From positions 1 to 40,930 of the forward strand of contig JALQYK010000016.1 of NCBI GenBank assembly GCA_023254115.1: a stretch of 40,930 bases of DNA, written 5' to 3'. This DNA is from Polynucleobacter sp. (GTDB lineage Bacteria; Pseudomonadota; Gammaproteobacteria; Burkholderiales; Burkholderiaceae). Of the stretch, positions 11,614 through 21,065 are shown in pieces (positions within the stretch are counted from its first letter, which is position 1; every line of letters starts with the position of its first letter). The translations under genes and the position numbers were made by a program. The notes under the pieces are model-generated. The model did not search any database, was not told the DNA's origin, and saw only the letters and a program-made list of their open reading frames with translations.

Positions 11614-11946
11614 GACGATTTAGAACGCAGTGATTCAATGACAATCACACGATCAGAATTGGTAGAGCGTTTGGCTCAGGCATTCCCGCAGCTATTGCCG
11701 CGTGATGTTGAGTTAGCCGTAAAAACATTGCTCGACACCATGTCACAAGCCTTGGCTGAAGGTAAACGTATTGAGTTACGTGGCTTCGGCAGTTTTGTTA
11801 TGCATCATCGTCCACCGCGTCAGGGTCGCAACCCTAAGTCTGGCGCCACTGTGATGGTTCCTGAAAAGCACGTGCCTCATTTCAAGCCAGGTAAAGAATT
11901 GAGAGAGCGCGTTGATTTTCCTAAGAAAGACGAATCTAAAGAATGA
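11611..11946 (+). CDS. ihfB: Integration host factor subunit beta
   Basis: [55 protein letters not shown]; start either 11611 or 11638. Confidence 0.95.
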   Translation: MDDLERSDSMTITRSELVERLAQAFPQLLPRDVELAVKTLLDTMSQALAEGKRIELRGFGSFVMHHRPPRQGRNPKSGATVMVPEKHVPHFKPGKELRERVDFPKKDESKE

Positions 11947-12191
11947 CCGCGTTTCTGAATGCCGCATTCAGAGCTTTGCGGATCATTGGACGAATCATTA
12001 TTTTTATACTCTTGGTATTACTAGCCTTAGGCAATACTCAAGAAATTAGTTTTCAGTTAATTCCTGGGTTGATCTGGGATTTGCCTCTCATATTAGTTTT
12101 ATTCATTGCATTTATTTTGGGCATTTTGCTCACTTTATTAAGTGGCATTTCTTTGCGCCGCTTTAAGCAAAACAAACAACCTCACTCATAA
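11943..12191 (+). CDS. lapA: LapA-domain inner membrane protein
   Basis: 82 aa with two TM segments, ATGA overlap with ihfB, directly upstream of lapB. Confidence 0.8.
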   Translation: MTAFLNAAFRALRIIGRIIIFILLVLLALGNTQEISFQLIPGLIWDLPLILVLFIAFILGILLTLLSGISLRRFKQNKQPHS

Positions 12192-12193
12192 TC

Positions 12194-13408
12194 GTGTTAC
12201 AGATCGAAACCTGGTGGCTATTTGCTTTACCAATCGTATTTGCTTTGGGTTGGGTGGGTGCGCGCTGGGATATGCGCTTAGAAAAGCGCGAAAACGAGAT
12301 TGAGCGCTTAGCGCAACAAAAATCAACTTTTAAGGGTTTGAATCTTCTTTTAAATGAAGAGCCAGACAAAGCCATTGATGCTTTGGTGCAAATTGCACAA
12401 CTAGACCCAGAAACAACAGAACTTCATTTCGCCTTGGGCAGTTTATTTAGGCGCCGTGGTGAAACAGAGCGTGCGATTCGTGTGCACCAACATTTGGCTA
12501 ATCGCGAAGATTTACCTTCGAGACATCGTGATCACGCAGCCTATGAATTAGGTAGAGACTTTTTGCGCGCAGGTTTATTAGATCGTGCTGAAACCTCGCT
12601 CAATCGTGTAAGTGGCGATAGTAAATATGGCATTCCTGCCAAAGAAAGTTTGCTAGAGATGTACCAAGTTGAGAAGGATTGGGCAAAAGCCATCATATCT
12701 TCAAATGAGTTGGAAGTATTGCAAGGCAAGAGTCGTCAAAAAGAAATTGCTCACTTTAATTGTGAGTTAGCTGAGGAAGCTTTGCGACGTAAGGATATTG
12801 CTACGGCTGAGCGTCATATTGATTTAGCGATGCAGTCTGTGCCCAATCATCCAAGAGCAACTATTTTGCGTGGCGATTGTTTTGTTGCGCAAAATCAATT
12901 AGAAAAAGCTATTGCCACTTGGTCTTTGATTGCGCAGAATCATCCCGCTTACTTGGCTTTGGTGGCTGATCGTTGGATTGATGTACATAAAGCTCTCTCA
13001 AAGGCAGATGAGGGGTTGCAAGTTTTGGTTGAGGCCTTAAAAACCCAAGCTGGTGGTGAGCTGCTGGACATAACATTTAAGCATGTGATGGCTTTGCGTG
13101 GTGTACCTCAAGCTGAGGCGCTGATGAATGAAGTGATGCGCCATACACCTAGTTTGAGTGCTATGGCATTGCGAGTGCAAGCCCGTTTAACTCTGGCTGA
13201 AGTTGCGCAAAATGATAAAGCTGCACAAGAATTCAAAGCTTCCTACGGCTTACTTAAACAAAGAACCAATACTTTAGCTAGATATACATGTGGCAATTGT
13301 GGTTTCAGAGCTAGACGTTTTTATTGGCAATGCCCAGGTTGCAATCATTGGGAATCTTATTCACCTAGACGTGGTGAGGGTGCTGCGCCGTCAGGCCCAT
13401 CAATGTAA
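12194..13408 (+). CDS. lapB: LPS assembly TPR protein LapB (YciM)
   Basis: N-terminal TM, TPR repeats, C-terminal rubredoxin-like CGNCGFRARRFYWQCPGC; GTG start. Confidence 0.92.
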   Translation: MLQIETWWLFALPIVFALGWVGARWDMRLEKRENEIERLAQQKSTFKGLNLLLNEEPDKAIDALVQIAQLDPETTELHFALGSLFRRRGETERAIRVHQHLANREDLPSRHRDHAAYELGRDFLRAGLLDRAETSLNRVSGDSKYGIPAKESLLEMYQVEKDWAKAIISSNELEVLQGKSRQKEIAHFNCELAEEALRRKDIATAERHIDLAMQSVPNHPRATILRGDCFVAQNQLEKAIATWSLIAQNHPAYLALVADRWIDVHKALSKADEGLQVLVEALKTQAGGELLDITFKHVMALRGVPQAEALMNEVMRHTPSLSAMALRVQARLTLAEVAQNDKAAQEFKASYGLLKQRTNTLARYTCGNCGFRARRFYWQCPGCNHWESYSPRRGEGAAPSGPSM

Positions 13409-13455
13409 TGCCCTATAGTCATAAAAATTAAATAAACCAAATAGAAAATAACGCC

Positions 13456-14397
13456 ATGGACATCCGATTAACTGCAGCTGATATTCAACAATTTCGCCAA
13501 GCACGATTGCTAGTTGTTGGTGATGTGATGTTAGATCGCTACTGGTTTGGTGATACCGAAAGAATTTCACCAGAAGCTCCTGTGCCGGTGGTATTGGTTA
13601 GCAAAGATGATGAGCGTTTAGGTGGTGCTGCTAACGTGGCACGCAATGCAGCGAGTATTGGGGCCAAAATTTCTATTTTGGGCGTTGTGGGAGATGATGA
13701 GCCTGGTCGCAGAGTAGAAGAGTTATTGAAAGCCCAAGGCGTTAATAGCTATTTGCAGAGAGATCCAAGCTTGCCGACCACGGTCAAATTGCGTGTGGTG
13801 GCACGTCAGCAACAGTTGATTCGTTTGGACTTTGAAAAAGCGCCAACACATGAAGCGCTTCTAAATAAATTAGAGCAATTCCAATCTTTGCTGCCTGAGG
13901 TTGATGCGGTTATTTTGTCTGATTACGGTAAAGGCGGCTTAACCCATGTCACAAAAATGATTGCCGCTGCGCGAGCAGCAGGTAAGGTTGTGCTGGTCGA
14001 CCCTAAGGGAGATGACTACAGTAAGTATGAAGGCGCATCGATCATCACCCCTAACCGCTCTGAACTAAGGCAAGTGGTGGGACGTTGGCAAGATGAAGCG
14101 GATTTAACTGCTAGAGCTCAAGCGCTACGGGAAAAATTAAAGCTAGAAGCTTTATTGCTAACTCGCTCTGAGGAGGGTATGAGTTTGTTTACCGCTCAAG
14201 GCGTTGAACATGTTAAGGCGGATGCTAGAGAAGTTTATGATGTATCGGGTGCTGGTGACACAGTCATTGCGGCGATGGCTGTTGCTTTGGCAGCGAAGTG
14301 GCCTGCAGCTCAAGCTATGAAATTGGCTAATAAAGCCGGTGGTATTGTGGTTGGAAAGTTAGGTACGGCAACTGTATCGTTAGAGGAATTGCAATGA
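13456..14397 (+). CDS. rfaE1: D-glycero-beta-D-manno-heptose-7-phosphate kinase (HldE kinase domain only)
   Basis: PfkB family, [28 protein letters not shown]; 313 aa, no nucleotidyltransferase domain. Confidence 0.9.
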   Translation: MDIRLTAADIQQFRQARLLVVGDVMLDRYWFGDTERISPEAPVPVVLVSKDDERLGGAANVARNAASIGAKISILGVVGDDEPGRRVEELLKAQGVNSYLQRDPSLPTTVKLRVVARQQQLIRLDFEKAPTHEALLNKLEQFQSLLPEVDAVILSDYGKGGLTHVTKMIAAARAAGKVVLVDPKGDDYSKYEGASIITPNRSELRQVVGRWQDEADLTARAQALREKLKLEALLLTRSEEGMSLFTAQGVEHVKADAREVYDVSGAGDTVIAAMAVALAAKWPAAQAMKLANKAGGIVVGKLGTATVSLEELQ

Positions 14398-15413
14398 CAT
14401 ATATTGTGACCGGCGCAGCTGGTTTTATTGGAGCTAATTTAGTTCAGGCGCTTAATGCCAAAGGCATTAAAGATGTGATTGCCGTTGATGAACTACAACC
14501 GGCTGATAAATATCGCAACTTGGCAGATTTAGACATTGTTGATTACTTAGATAAGTCAGAATTTGTTGAAGCTTTTGCTAAGGGAAAGTTTGGCAAAGTC
14601 ACAGCCATTTTCCATGAGGGCGCATGCTCAGATACCATGGAGACAGATGGCAAATACATGATGGCGAATAACTTCCGCTACTCCATGGACTTGTTAGATA
14701 TTTGTACTGCTCAAAAAGTTCCTTTCTTATATGCATCATCTGCTGCTACCTATGGCGGTTCTGATACTTTTAAGGAAGAGCGTCAATTTGAGAAGCCATT
14801 AAACGTTTATGGCTACTCAAAGTTTTTGTTTGATCAGGTGGTGCGTAAGCGTTTTGCTGAAAAAGCAACCACAGCCCAAGTAGTTGGTTTCCGTTATTTC
14901 AATGTCTATGGTCCACGTGAGTCGCACAAGGGTCGTATGGCATCGGTAGCTTTTCATCACTATCACCAATTCTTAGAAGACAACACCGTTAAGTTGTTTG
15001 GTGAATATGATGGTTACGCTCAAGGTGAGCAAAAGCGTGACTTTGTGTTTGTGGAAGATGTCGCTAAGGTGAACTTATTTTTCCAAGAACATCCAGAGAA
15101 AAGTGGCATCTTTAATCTAGGTAGTGGTCGCGCTCAGCCATTTAATGATGTGGCTAAGTCAGTGATTAACTCGCTTAGAAAAATTAATGGTGAGTCTCAA
15201 TTAAGTTTGGCTGAGTTAGCTGATGAGCGTTTGATTGAGTACATTGCATTCCCTGAGGCATTAAAAGGTAGGTATCAATCTTTTACGCAAGCCGATTTAA
15301 CTAATCTTCGTGCGGCAGGGTATCAAGCTGATTTTCATACTGTTGAGCAAGGTGTAGAGAAATACATGAAGTGGCTGTCAGAAAATTCTGATTTTCTTGC
15401 CCAACCTTTGTAA
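14394..15413 (+). CDS. hldD: ADP-L-glycero-D-manno-heptose-6-epimerase
   Basis: [35 protein letters not shown] overlap with the kinase gene. Confidence 0.96.
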   Translation: MTYIVTGAAGFIGANLVQALNAKGIKDVIAVDELQPADKYRNLADLDIVDYLDKSEFVEAFAKGKFGKVTAIFHEGACSDTMETDGKYMMANNFRYSMDLLDICTAQKVPFLYASSAATYGGSDTFKEERQFEKPLNVYGYSKFLFDQVVRKRFAEKATTAQVVGFRYFNVYGPRESHKGRMASVAFHHYHQFLEDNTVKLFGEYDGYAQGEQKRDFVFVEDVAKVNLFFQEHPEKSGIFNLGSGRAQPFNDVAKSVINSLRKINGESQLSLAELADERLIEYIAFPEALKGRYQSFTQADLTNLRAAGYQADFHTVEQGVEKYMKWLSENSDFLAQPL

Positions 15414-15457
15414 TCAGGCAGTATTTAGTCAACAACATAGCTAGCCTCTCGTTAAGG

Positions 15458-15488
15458 AAAAGCTCCATCAACCGGTGGAGCTTTTTTA
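15458..15488 (+). terminator. Intrinsic terminator after hldD
   Basis: AAAAGCTCCA-TCAACCGG-TGGAGCTTTT followed by TTA. Confidence 0.9.
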
Positions 15489-15504
15489 TTTTCAAGGAGG
15501 CAAG

Positions 15505-15954
15505 ATGTTATTAAATATATTTCAATCGCTTGCGAGATTTCTCGTTGTATCGATTGCGAGTTTATTTTTATTAAGTACTTATGCGGTTGCTCAAGTTGAG
15601 GTGAATTCTGCTGATCAAACTGCATTGGAGTCAGTGAGAGGCTTAGGTCCATCAAAAGCGAAAGCAATTTTGGCAGAACGCAAAAAGAATGGCCCTTTTA
15701 AAGATGCTAATGATCTGCATACTCGAGTCAAAGGTATCGGGGAGAAAACAGTTGAACGCATGATGCAAAATGGTTTAACCATCAATAACAAAGGCGTTGC
15801 TGGATCTAAAACTGAGAAGCCAGCCAAAGATAAGCCTGCGAAAGAAAAATCTGTAAAAGAGCCCTCATCCAAAAGTAAAGAAAAAGAAAAGCAAGCCGCG
15901 GATAAAGCGCCCAAGCAAAGCAGAAGGTCCAAAGAAGAGAAAGGCACTCCCTAA
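15505..15954 (+). CDS. comEA: ComEA-like helix-hairpin-helix DNA-binding protein with Lys-rich tail
   Basis: Signal peptide, VEVNSADQTALESVRGLGPSKAKAILAERKKNGPFKDANDLHTRVKGIGEKTVERM; SD GGAGG; the ORF-track start at 15475 lies inside the terminator. Confidence 0.85.
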   Translation: MLLNIFQSLARFLVVSIASLFLLSTYAVAQVEVNSADQTALESVRGLGPSKAKAILAERKKNGPFKDANDLHTRVKGIGEKTVERMMQNGLTINNKGVAGSKTEKPAKDKPAKEKSVKEPSSKSKEKEKQAADKAPKQSRRSKEEKGTP

Positions 15955-16024
15955 GATCAAGGTTTCGGTGAGCTTCTAAAACTTAGGCATATGATGGCTA
16001 TAAATCCATTAATATAGGCGTCAT

Positions 16025-16942
16025 ATGTCTATTTCACGTCCTAATTACCCCACAATTGCCCAAACGGTTGGTCATACACCGTTGGTTCGTTTGCAACGTA
16101 TTCCAGGTCCTGGCAATACAGAGCGCAACAACGTCATCCTCGGTAAGTTAGAAGGTAATAATCCAGCGGGATCGGTTAAAGATCGTCCGGCGCTATCGAT
16201 GTTCATGCGGGCAGAACAGCGTGGCGATATCAAACCTGGTGACACTTTGATTGAGGCAACTAGTGGTAATACAGGTATTGCTTTAGCCATGGTGGCAGCC
16301 ATCTTGGGTTACAAAATGATTTTGGTCATGCCTGAGAACCAAAGTATTGAGCGACGTCAAAGCATGGCGGCCTATGGCGCCGAATTAGTTCTTACCCCTG
16401 CCTCTGGCGGCATGGAGTATGCGCGTGACTATGCAACGCAATTGGAAAAAGAGGGTAGAGGAAAAATCCTTGATCAGTTTGGCAATAAGGACAATCCGTT
16501 AGCTCACATTGAATCAACTGGTCCAGAGATTTGGGAAGATACACAAGGTCAAATCACGCACTTTGTGTCTGCCATGGGAACAACAGGCACTATCACGGGC
16601 GTATCAATTTATCTCAAAGAAAAAAATCAACAAATTCAAATTATTGGTGCGCAGCCAGAAGAAGGTTCTCAAATACCAGGCATTCGTAAATGGTCGCCCG
16701 AGTACATTCCTAAAATTTATGCTGATGCCAAGGTGGATCGCATCGAATATGTTAGTCAGGCGGCAGCAGAGGATATGACCAGACGCTTGGCTAGAGAAGA
16801 GGGTATTTTCTGTGGCATATCAGCTGCTGGCGCTTTGGTTGTGGCATTGCGTATTGCAGAACGCGTTGAAAACGCGACGATTGTATTTATTGTTTGCGAT
16901 CGAGGCGATCGCTACCTATCAACCGGTGTATTCCCGGCTTAG
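16025..16942 (+). CDS. cysM: Cysteine synthase B
   Basis: VGHTPLVRLQRIPG; GNNPAGSVKDRPALSM; EATSGNTGIALAMVAA. Confidence 0.95.
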   Translation: MSISRPNYPTIAQTVGHTPLVRLQRIPGPGNTERNNVILGKLEGNNPAGSVKDRPALSMFMRAEQRGDIKPGDTLIEATSGNTGIALAMVAAILGYKMILVMPENQSIERRQSMAAYGAELVLTPASGGMEYARDYATQLEKEGRGKILDQFGNKDNPLAHIESTGPEIWEDTQGQITHFVSAMGTTGTITGVSIYLKEKNQQIQIIGAQPEEGSQIPGIRKWSPEYIPKIYADAKVDRIEYVSQAAAEDMTRRLAREEGIFCGISAAGALVVALRIAERVENATIVFIVCDRGDRYLSTGVFPA

Positions 16943-18156
16943 TTAGAAGCCTGTTTCACTTTTGTGGATTTTTTAGAAGACCTCTTTGAGGTCTTCTTTG
17001 TTTTTTCAGAAGACTTTTTTGTTGCCACCTCTTGTGCAGGAGCTTCACCTCTGAGTGCTTGAGCAAATTCGGCCACAGATTGGGCATAAAAGAAGCTGCG
17101 GTTGTAATCGCAAATTGCAATAAAGTTTCTTAGACCAACCACATACTTGACTTCGGTACCGCCATTTCCATCAGGACTTGGAAGGTCAACTACTAAGCTA
17201 GGTGTGGCATCAGGCAATTCAGTTTTTGCAGTTATTTGATCTTTTACTAAATAACCTAATTGCAGTTTGGCTTTCGGTTCACCATCAGCTAATTTTTTAG
17301 CAAGAGCAATCACTTCATCATTGTTCTGGATATTTAAGTAGATGGGTTCGCCTGATACCCAGCCATGGGCTTTTAAGAAATTAGCAACGCTTGCAATCGC
17401 ATCCTCTGGCGAATTTCTTAAATCAATCTTCCCGTCATTGTTGCCGTCTACAGCAAAGCGACGAATGCTACCTGGCATGAACTGAGGTAAGCCAATGGCT
17501 CCTGCATAAGAGCCTAGTTGATTAAGGCATTTCTTAAAAGGGCCAGCTTGAGGATTCTCTGTGCGACACATGAGAATTAAGTCTTCTAGTTGGTTCTTGA
17601 ATAAAATTTCTCTGGAGGTTTTATTGGCTGTGTTGGGGTAGTCAAAGCCTAGTGTGATCAAAGTATCTCTTACTGAGAAGCCCCCCATGTGTTTGCCATA
17701 AATTGTTTCTACGCCGATGATGGAAACAATTACTTCTGCAGGTACACCTGTTTTATTGGCGGTAGATTCGATGAAGGCCCGATGTTTTTTCCAGAATTGT
17801 TGCCCTGCAGCTAAGCGTTTTGGTTCAACAAAACGACTTCTATAGACTTTCCAGTTTTTCTGAAAGCCAACTGGCGGTGGCATCACCAGTTTTTTAATGG
17901 ATGGAATGGTTTTAGCATCATCAAAAGCGAGCTGTAAGTCCTTTAGAGGAATTTGGTGATCTTGACTAATTTTTTCTAAAAAGGGCGCTAGTGAGTCGGG
18001 TTTTTTCTCAAGTTCAGCAAAGTTATCATTGTTTGTGACTTGATTTGTGTCAGATTTCTGCTCTGCTTGTTTGCTTGGAAGCGTAGAACAGGCGGATAAT
18101 ACGAAGGTGGTGATGCCACAGATTAGGCTTAACTGGGCAAGTGCGAGGGGTTTCAT
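16939..18156 (-). CDS. mltB: Lytic murein transglycosylase B
   Basis: Lipoprotein signal (LSACS), IIGVETIYGKHMGGFSVRDTLITLGFDYP, SYAGAIGLPQFMPGS; Lys/Ser-rich C-tail; ATG at 18156 preferred over TTG at 18171. Confidence 0.92.
   Translation of the reverse strand: MKPLALAQLSLICGITTFVLSACSTLPSKQAEQKSDTNQVTNNDNFAELEKKPDSLAPFLEKISQDHQIPLKDLQLAFDDAKTIPSIKKLVMPPPVGFQKNWKVYRSRFVEPKRLAAGQQFWKKHRAFIESTANKTGVPAEVIVSIIGVETIYGKHMGGFSVRDTLITLGFDYPNTANKTSREILFKNQLEDLILMCRTENPQAGPFKKCLNQLGSYAGAIGLPQFMPGSIRRFAVDGNNDGKIDLRNSPEDAIASVANFLKAHGWVSGEPIYLNIQNNDEVIALAKKLADGEPKAKLQLGYLVKDQITAKTELPDATPSLVVDLPSPDGNGGTEVKYVVGLRNFIAICDYNRSFFYAQSVAEFAQALRGEAPAQEVATKKSSEKTKKTSKRSSKKSTKVKQASN
16975..17007 (+). terminator. 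Intrinsic terminator for cysM located inside the mltB coding sequence
   Basis: AGAAGACCTC-TTT-GAGGTCTTCT followed by TTGTTTTTTC on + strand. Confidence 0.8.
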
Positions 18157-18233
18157 TGTTTTTATTAGCAATTGAATTCAACCAATCAACTAGAATTTAA
18201 TGATACTGATTATCCACTGATTTATTAAGATTA

Positions 18234-19157
18234 ATGAGCACAGCTTTTATTAGTCACGCAGATTCACTCCAGCACGAGATGGGTTCACACCATCCTGAGT
18301 GCCCTGCGCGTGTTCAGGCGATTGAAGACCAATTAATTCTTAGTAGGATTGATGCTTATTTAACCTACATTGACCCACCCTTGGCAACTGAGCAACAGTT
18401 AGCTCTAGTGCACACAGCAGAGCATATCGAAAGAGTTAAATCGAGCAGTCCAGCATCTGGTTATTATGCGATTGATGGTGATACCACCATGAACCCGTAC
18501 ACCTGGCAGGCAGCTCTGAGATCTGCGGGTGGGGCAATCGCTGCTGTGGATGCGGTCATGAATAAAAAAGCATCTAATGCATTTTCTTGTTTAAGGCCAC
18601 CCGGGCATCATGCTGAACCACACCAAGCAATGGGCTTTTGTTTTTTTAATAATGTGGCCATTGCTGCTAAATATGCTTTGGAGCATTATGGTTTAGAGCG
18701 CGTCGCTGTGATTGATTTTGATGTGCACCACGGTAATGGCACCGAAGCTGCTTTCATCAATGAGCCACGAGTATTGATGTGCAGCTATTTTCAGCACCCG
18801 TTTTATCCATATTCTGAGCCAAGAACTGACCTGCCTAATATGGTCAACGTACCCTTGCCAGCCTACACAGCAGGACCTGCTGTCAGAGAGGTTGTCGAGT
18901 TAGGTTGGATGCCGCGTTTAAGGGAATTCAAACCTCAATTCATTTTTATTTCAGCGGGCTTTGATGCGCATCGTGAAGATGATATGGGGCAAATGGGTTT
19001 AGTAGAGGCCGACTATGCCTGGATCACTCGCCAGCTCATGACGGTTGCTAATGAGACGGCCGAAGGACGTATTGTTAGCTGTCTAGAAGGGGGGTACAAC
19101 CTCTCAGCATTGGCCAGAAGCGTTGTTGCACACCTCAAAGAACTGGCAGATCTCTAG
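18234..19157 (+). CDS. Histone deacetylase family protein / acetylpolyamine amidohydrolase-like
   Basis: SHHPECPARV, RPPGHHAEPHQAMGFCFFNNVAIAA, DFDVHHGNGTEAAF. Confidence 0.92.
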   Translation: MSTAFISHADSLQHEMGSHHPECPARVQAIEDQLILSRIDAYLTYIDPPLATEQQLALVHTAEHIERVKSSSPASGYYAIDGDTTMNPYTWQAALRSAGGAIAAVDAVMNKKASNAFSCLRPPGHHAEPHQAMGFCFFNNVAIAAKYALEHYGLERVAVIDFDVHHGNGTEAAFINEPRVLMCSYFQHPFYPYSEPRTDLPNMVNVPLPAYTAGPAVREVVELGWMPRLREFKPQFIFISAGFDAHREDDMGQMGLVEADYAWITRQLMTVANETAEGRIVSCLEGGYNLSALARSVVAHLKELADL

Positions 19158-19313
19158 CCTTCATCCCTCAATTGGCAATACCTCATTCCAATATTCAATA
19201 ATTTAGGTTCAACCATATTAGGGTTAGCCATTAATTGCCCTGTTTAGATGTGGACTAAATCAGTCCCTTGGCTAATAATTGTTTGATCACAAAAACAACG
19301 TGGAGTTATTGGC

Positions 19314-20966
19314 ATGCCTGGCATCTATGAACAAGGGTTAGATAAAAACCCAGCGAATTTTTCACCGATCACACCTCTTAGCTTCATTGAGCGAACTGCA
19401 AAGATCTACCCTAATAAAACAGCAGTGATTCATGGATCGTTGACGCGTACCTGGTCAGAAACTTATTCACGTTGCCGACAATTGGCGAGTTCACTGGTAA
19501 AAGCTGGCGTAAAAGTTGGTGATACCGTGGCTGTGATGTTGCCAAATACCCCGCCAATGGTGGAGGCCCATTTTGGTGTGCCCATGGTTGGCGCAGTTTT
19601 GAATTCCCTTAATACCCGTTTAGATCCAGAAGCCATTGCTTTTATGTTGAACCACGGTGAAGCGAAAGTGGTTATTGTTGATCCAGAGTTCAGTTTGACC
19701 ATGAAGAAGGCCCTAGCGCTAGCCTTGGCTGAAAAGCCTAGAGATATTTTGGTTATTGATGTTAAAGATGCTGAGTACACAGGTGCCAGTGAGCAGTTGG
19801 GTTCGATTGACTATGACTCATTTGTTGCTAAGGGTGACCCCAATCATCAATGGCGCATGCCTGCCGATGAATGGGAATCAGTTTGTTTGAACTACACGTC
19901 AGGCACAACAGGCAATCCTAAGGGAGTGGTGTATCACCATCGTGGTGCCGCAATTAATGCGCTATCGAATGTGCTTGAGTGGGATATGCCTAAGCACCCA
20001 GTGTATTTGTGGACTTTGCCTATGTTCCATTGCAATGGTTGGTGTTTTCCATGGACCATTGCTGCAAGAGCGGGTATCAATGTGTGTTTAAGAAGGGTGG
20101 ATGCGCCATCAATCTTCAATGCGATGCGCACATATAACGTGACCCATTACTGTGCTGCGCCGATTGTGCATGGCTTGTTGGTGAATGCACCGGATGAGTT
20201 AAAGGTTGATATTCCGGTGGGTATCAAAGGTTTGATTGCTGGTGCAGCACCTCCTGCGGCAACCATTGAGGGTATGGAAAAAATGGGTATTGAGTTGACC
20301 CATGTGTATGGTTTAACTGAGGTGTATGGTCCTGCTGCTGTATGCGTTAAGCATGAAGAATGGAATGATGTAGATGTTGGTGAGCGCGCCAGATTAAATG
20401 CCCGTCAAGGGGTTAGGGTGATGTTGCAAGAGGGGGTCACTGTGATGGACCCAGAAACCATGCAAGAAGTACCTGCTGATGGCGAAACCATGGGAGAAAT
20501 TATGTTCCGTGGCAACATCACCATGAAGGGCTATTTGAAGAACGATGCAGCCACTAAAGAAGCATTCGCTGGCGGTTGGTTCCACTCTGGAGACCTAGCC
20601 GTGATGTATCCGGATGGGTACGTCAAAATCAAAGACCGTAGCAAAGACATCATTATTTCTGGCGGTGAAAATATTTCATCTATTGAGGTGGAAGATGTTC
20701 TTTATAGGCATCCAGCAGTGTTGGCTGCTGCGGTGGTTGCCAAACCTGATCCTAAATGGGGTGAGACACCATGCGCCTTCTTGGAGGTGCGTGCTGATGC
20801 TAACGTAACACCTGAAGAAATCATTGCACACTGTAAAAAGCATTTGGCTGGTTTCAAGATTCCTCGTGCGGTGGTGTTTGGTGATTTACCTAAAACGTCG
20901 ACAGGAAAAATCCAAAAGTTTGAGTTGCGTAAAAGGGCGGGATCTGCAACAGCAATTGACGTTTAA
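19314..20966 (+). CDS. AMP-dependent acyl-CoA synthetase, DmdB-like
   Basis: NYTSGTTGNPKGVVYHHRGA; FHSGDLAVMYPDGYVKIKDRSKDIIISGGENISS; 550 aa; SD GGAG. Confidence 0.9.
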   Translation: MPGIYEQGLDKNPANFSPITPLSFIERTAKIYPNKTAVIHGSLTRTWSETYSRCRQLASSLVKAGVKVGDTVAVMLPNTPPMVEAHFGVPMVGAVLNSLNTRLDPEAIAFMLNHGEAKVVIVDPEFSLTMKKALALALAEKPRDILVIDVKDAEYTGASEQLGSIDYDSFVAKGDPNHQWRMPADEWESVCLNYTSGTTGNPKGVVYHHRGAAINALSNVLEWDMPKHPVYLWTLPMFHCNGWCFPWTIAARAGINVCLRRVDAPSIFNAMRTYNVTHYCAAPIVHGLLVNAPDELKVDIPVGIKGLIAGAAPPAATIEGMEKMGIELTHVYGLTEVYGPAAVCVKHEEWNDVDVGERARLNARQGVRVMLQEGVTVMDPETMQEVPADGETMGEIMFRGNITMKGYLKNDAATKEAFAGGWFHSGDLAVMYPDGYVKIKDRSKDIIISGGENISSIEVEDVLYRHPAVLAAAVVAKPDPKWGETPCAFLEVRADANVTPEEIIAHCKKHLAGFKIPRAVVFGDLPKTSTGKIQKFELRKRAGSATAIDV

Positions 20967-20992
20967 ATCCCTTTAAAATAAACAGTTGACTA

Positions 20993-21018
20993 ATTGGAGG
21001 GCGTTTGCGCCCTCCAAT
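20993..21018 (+). other. Perfect 11-bp hairpin between the acyl-CoA synthetase gene and etfB
   Basis: ATTGGAGGGCG-TTTG-CGCCCTCCAAT with no adjacent U-tract. Confidence 0.6.
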
Positions 21019-21065
21019 ACAATACTTAATATAAGTTGTGTGGGTTTAATAGATTAGGCATAAAT

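Noticed and set aside
13442-13458. rfaE1 as a leaderless gene (TAGAAAATAACGCCATG)
   Set aside because: The hexamer at the right offset is GAAAAT and does not fit TANNNT; kept as a near miss
15615-15947. 110-aa antisense ORF opposite comEA
   Set aside because: Produced by the Lys-rich repeats of comEA read on the other strand; no independent start signal
16010-16027. cysM as a tenth leaderless gene (TAATAT then 9 nt to the ATG)
   Set aside because: Spacing differs from the exact 6 nt seen in the other nine; kept only as a near miss
19252-19266. GGACT-AAATC-AGTCC inverted repeat and nearby GGTTCAACC upstream of the acyl-CoA ligase
   Set aside because: Short arms; possible operator, but nothing distinguishes it from chance
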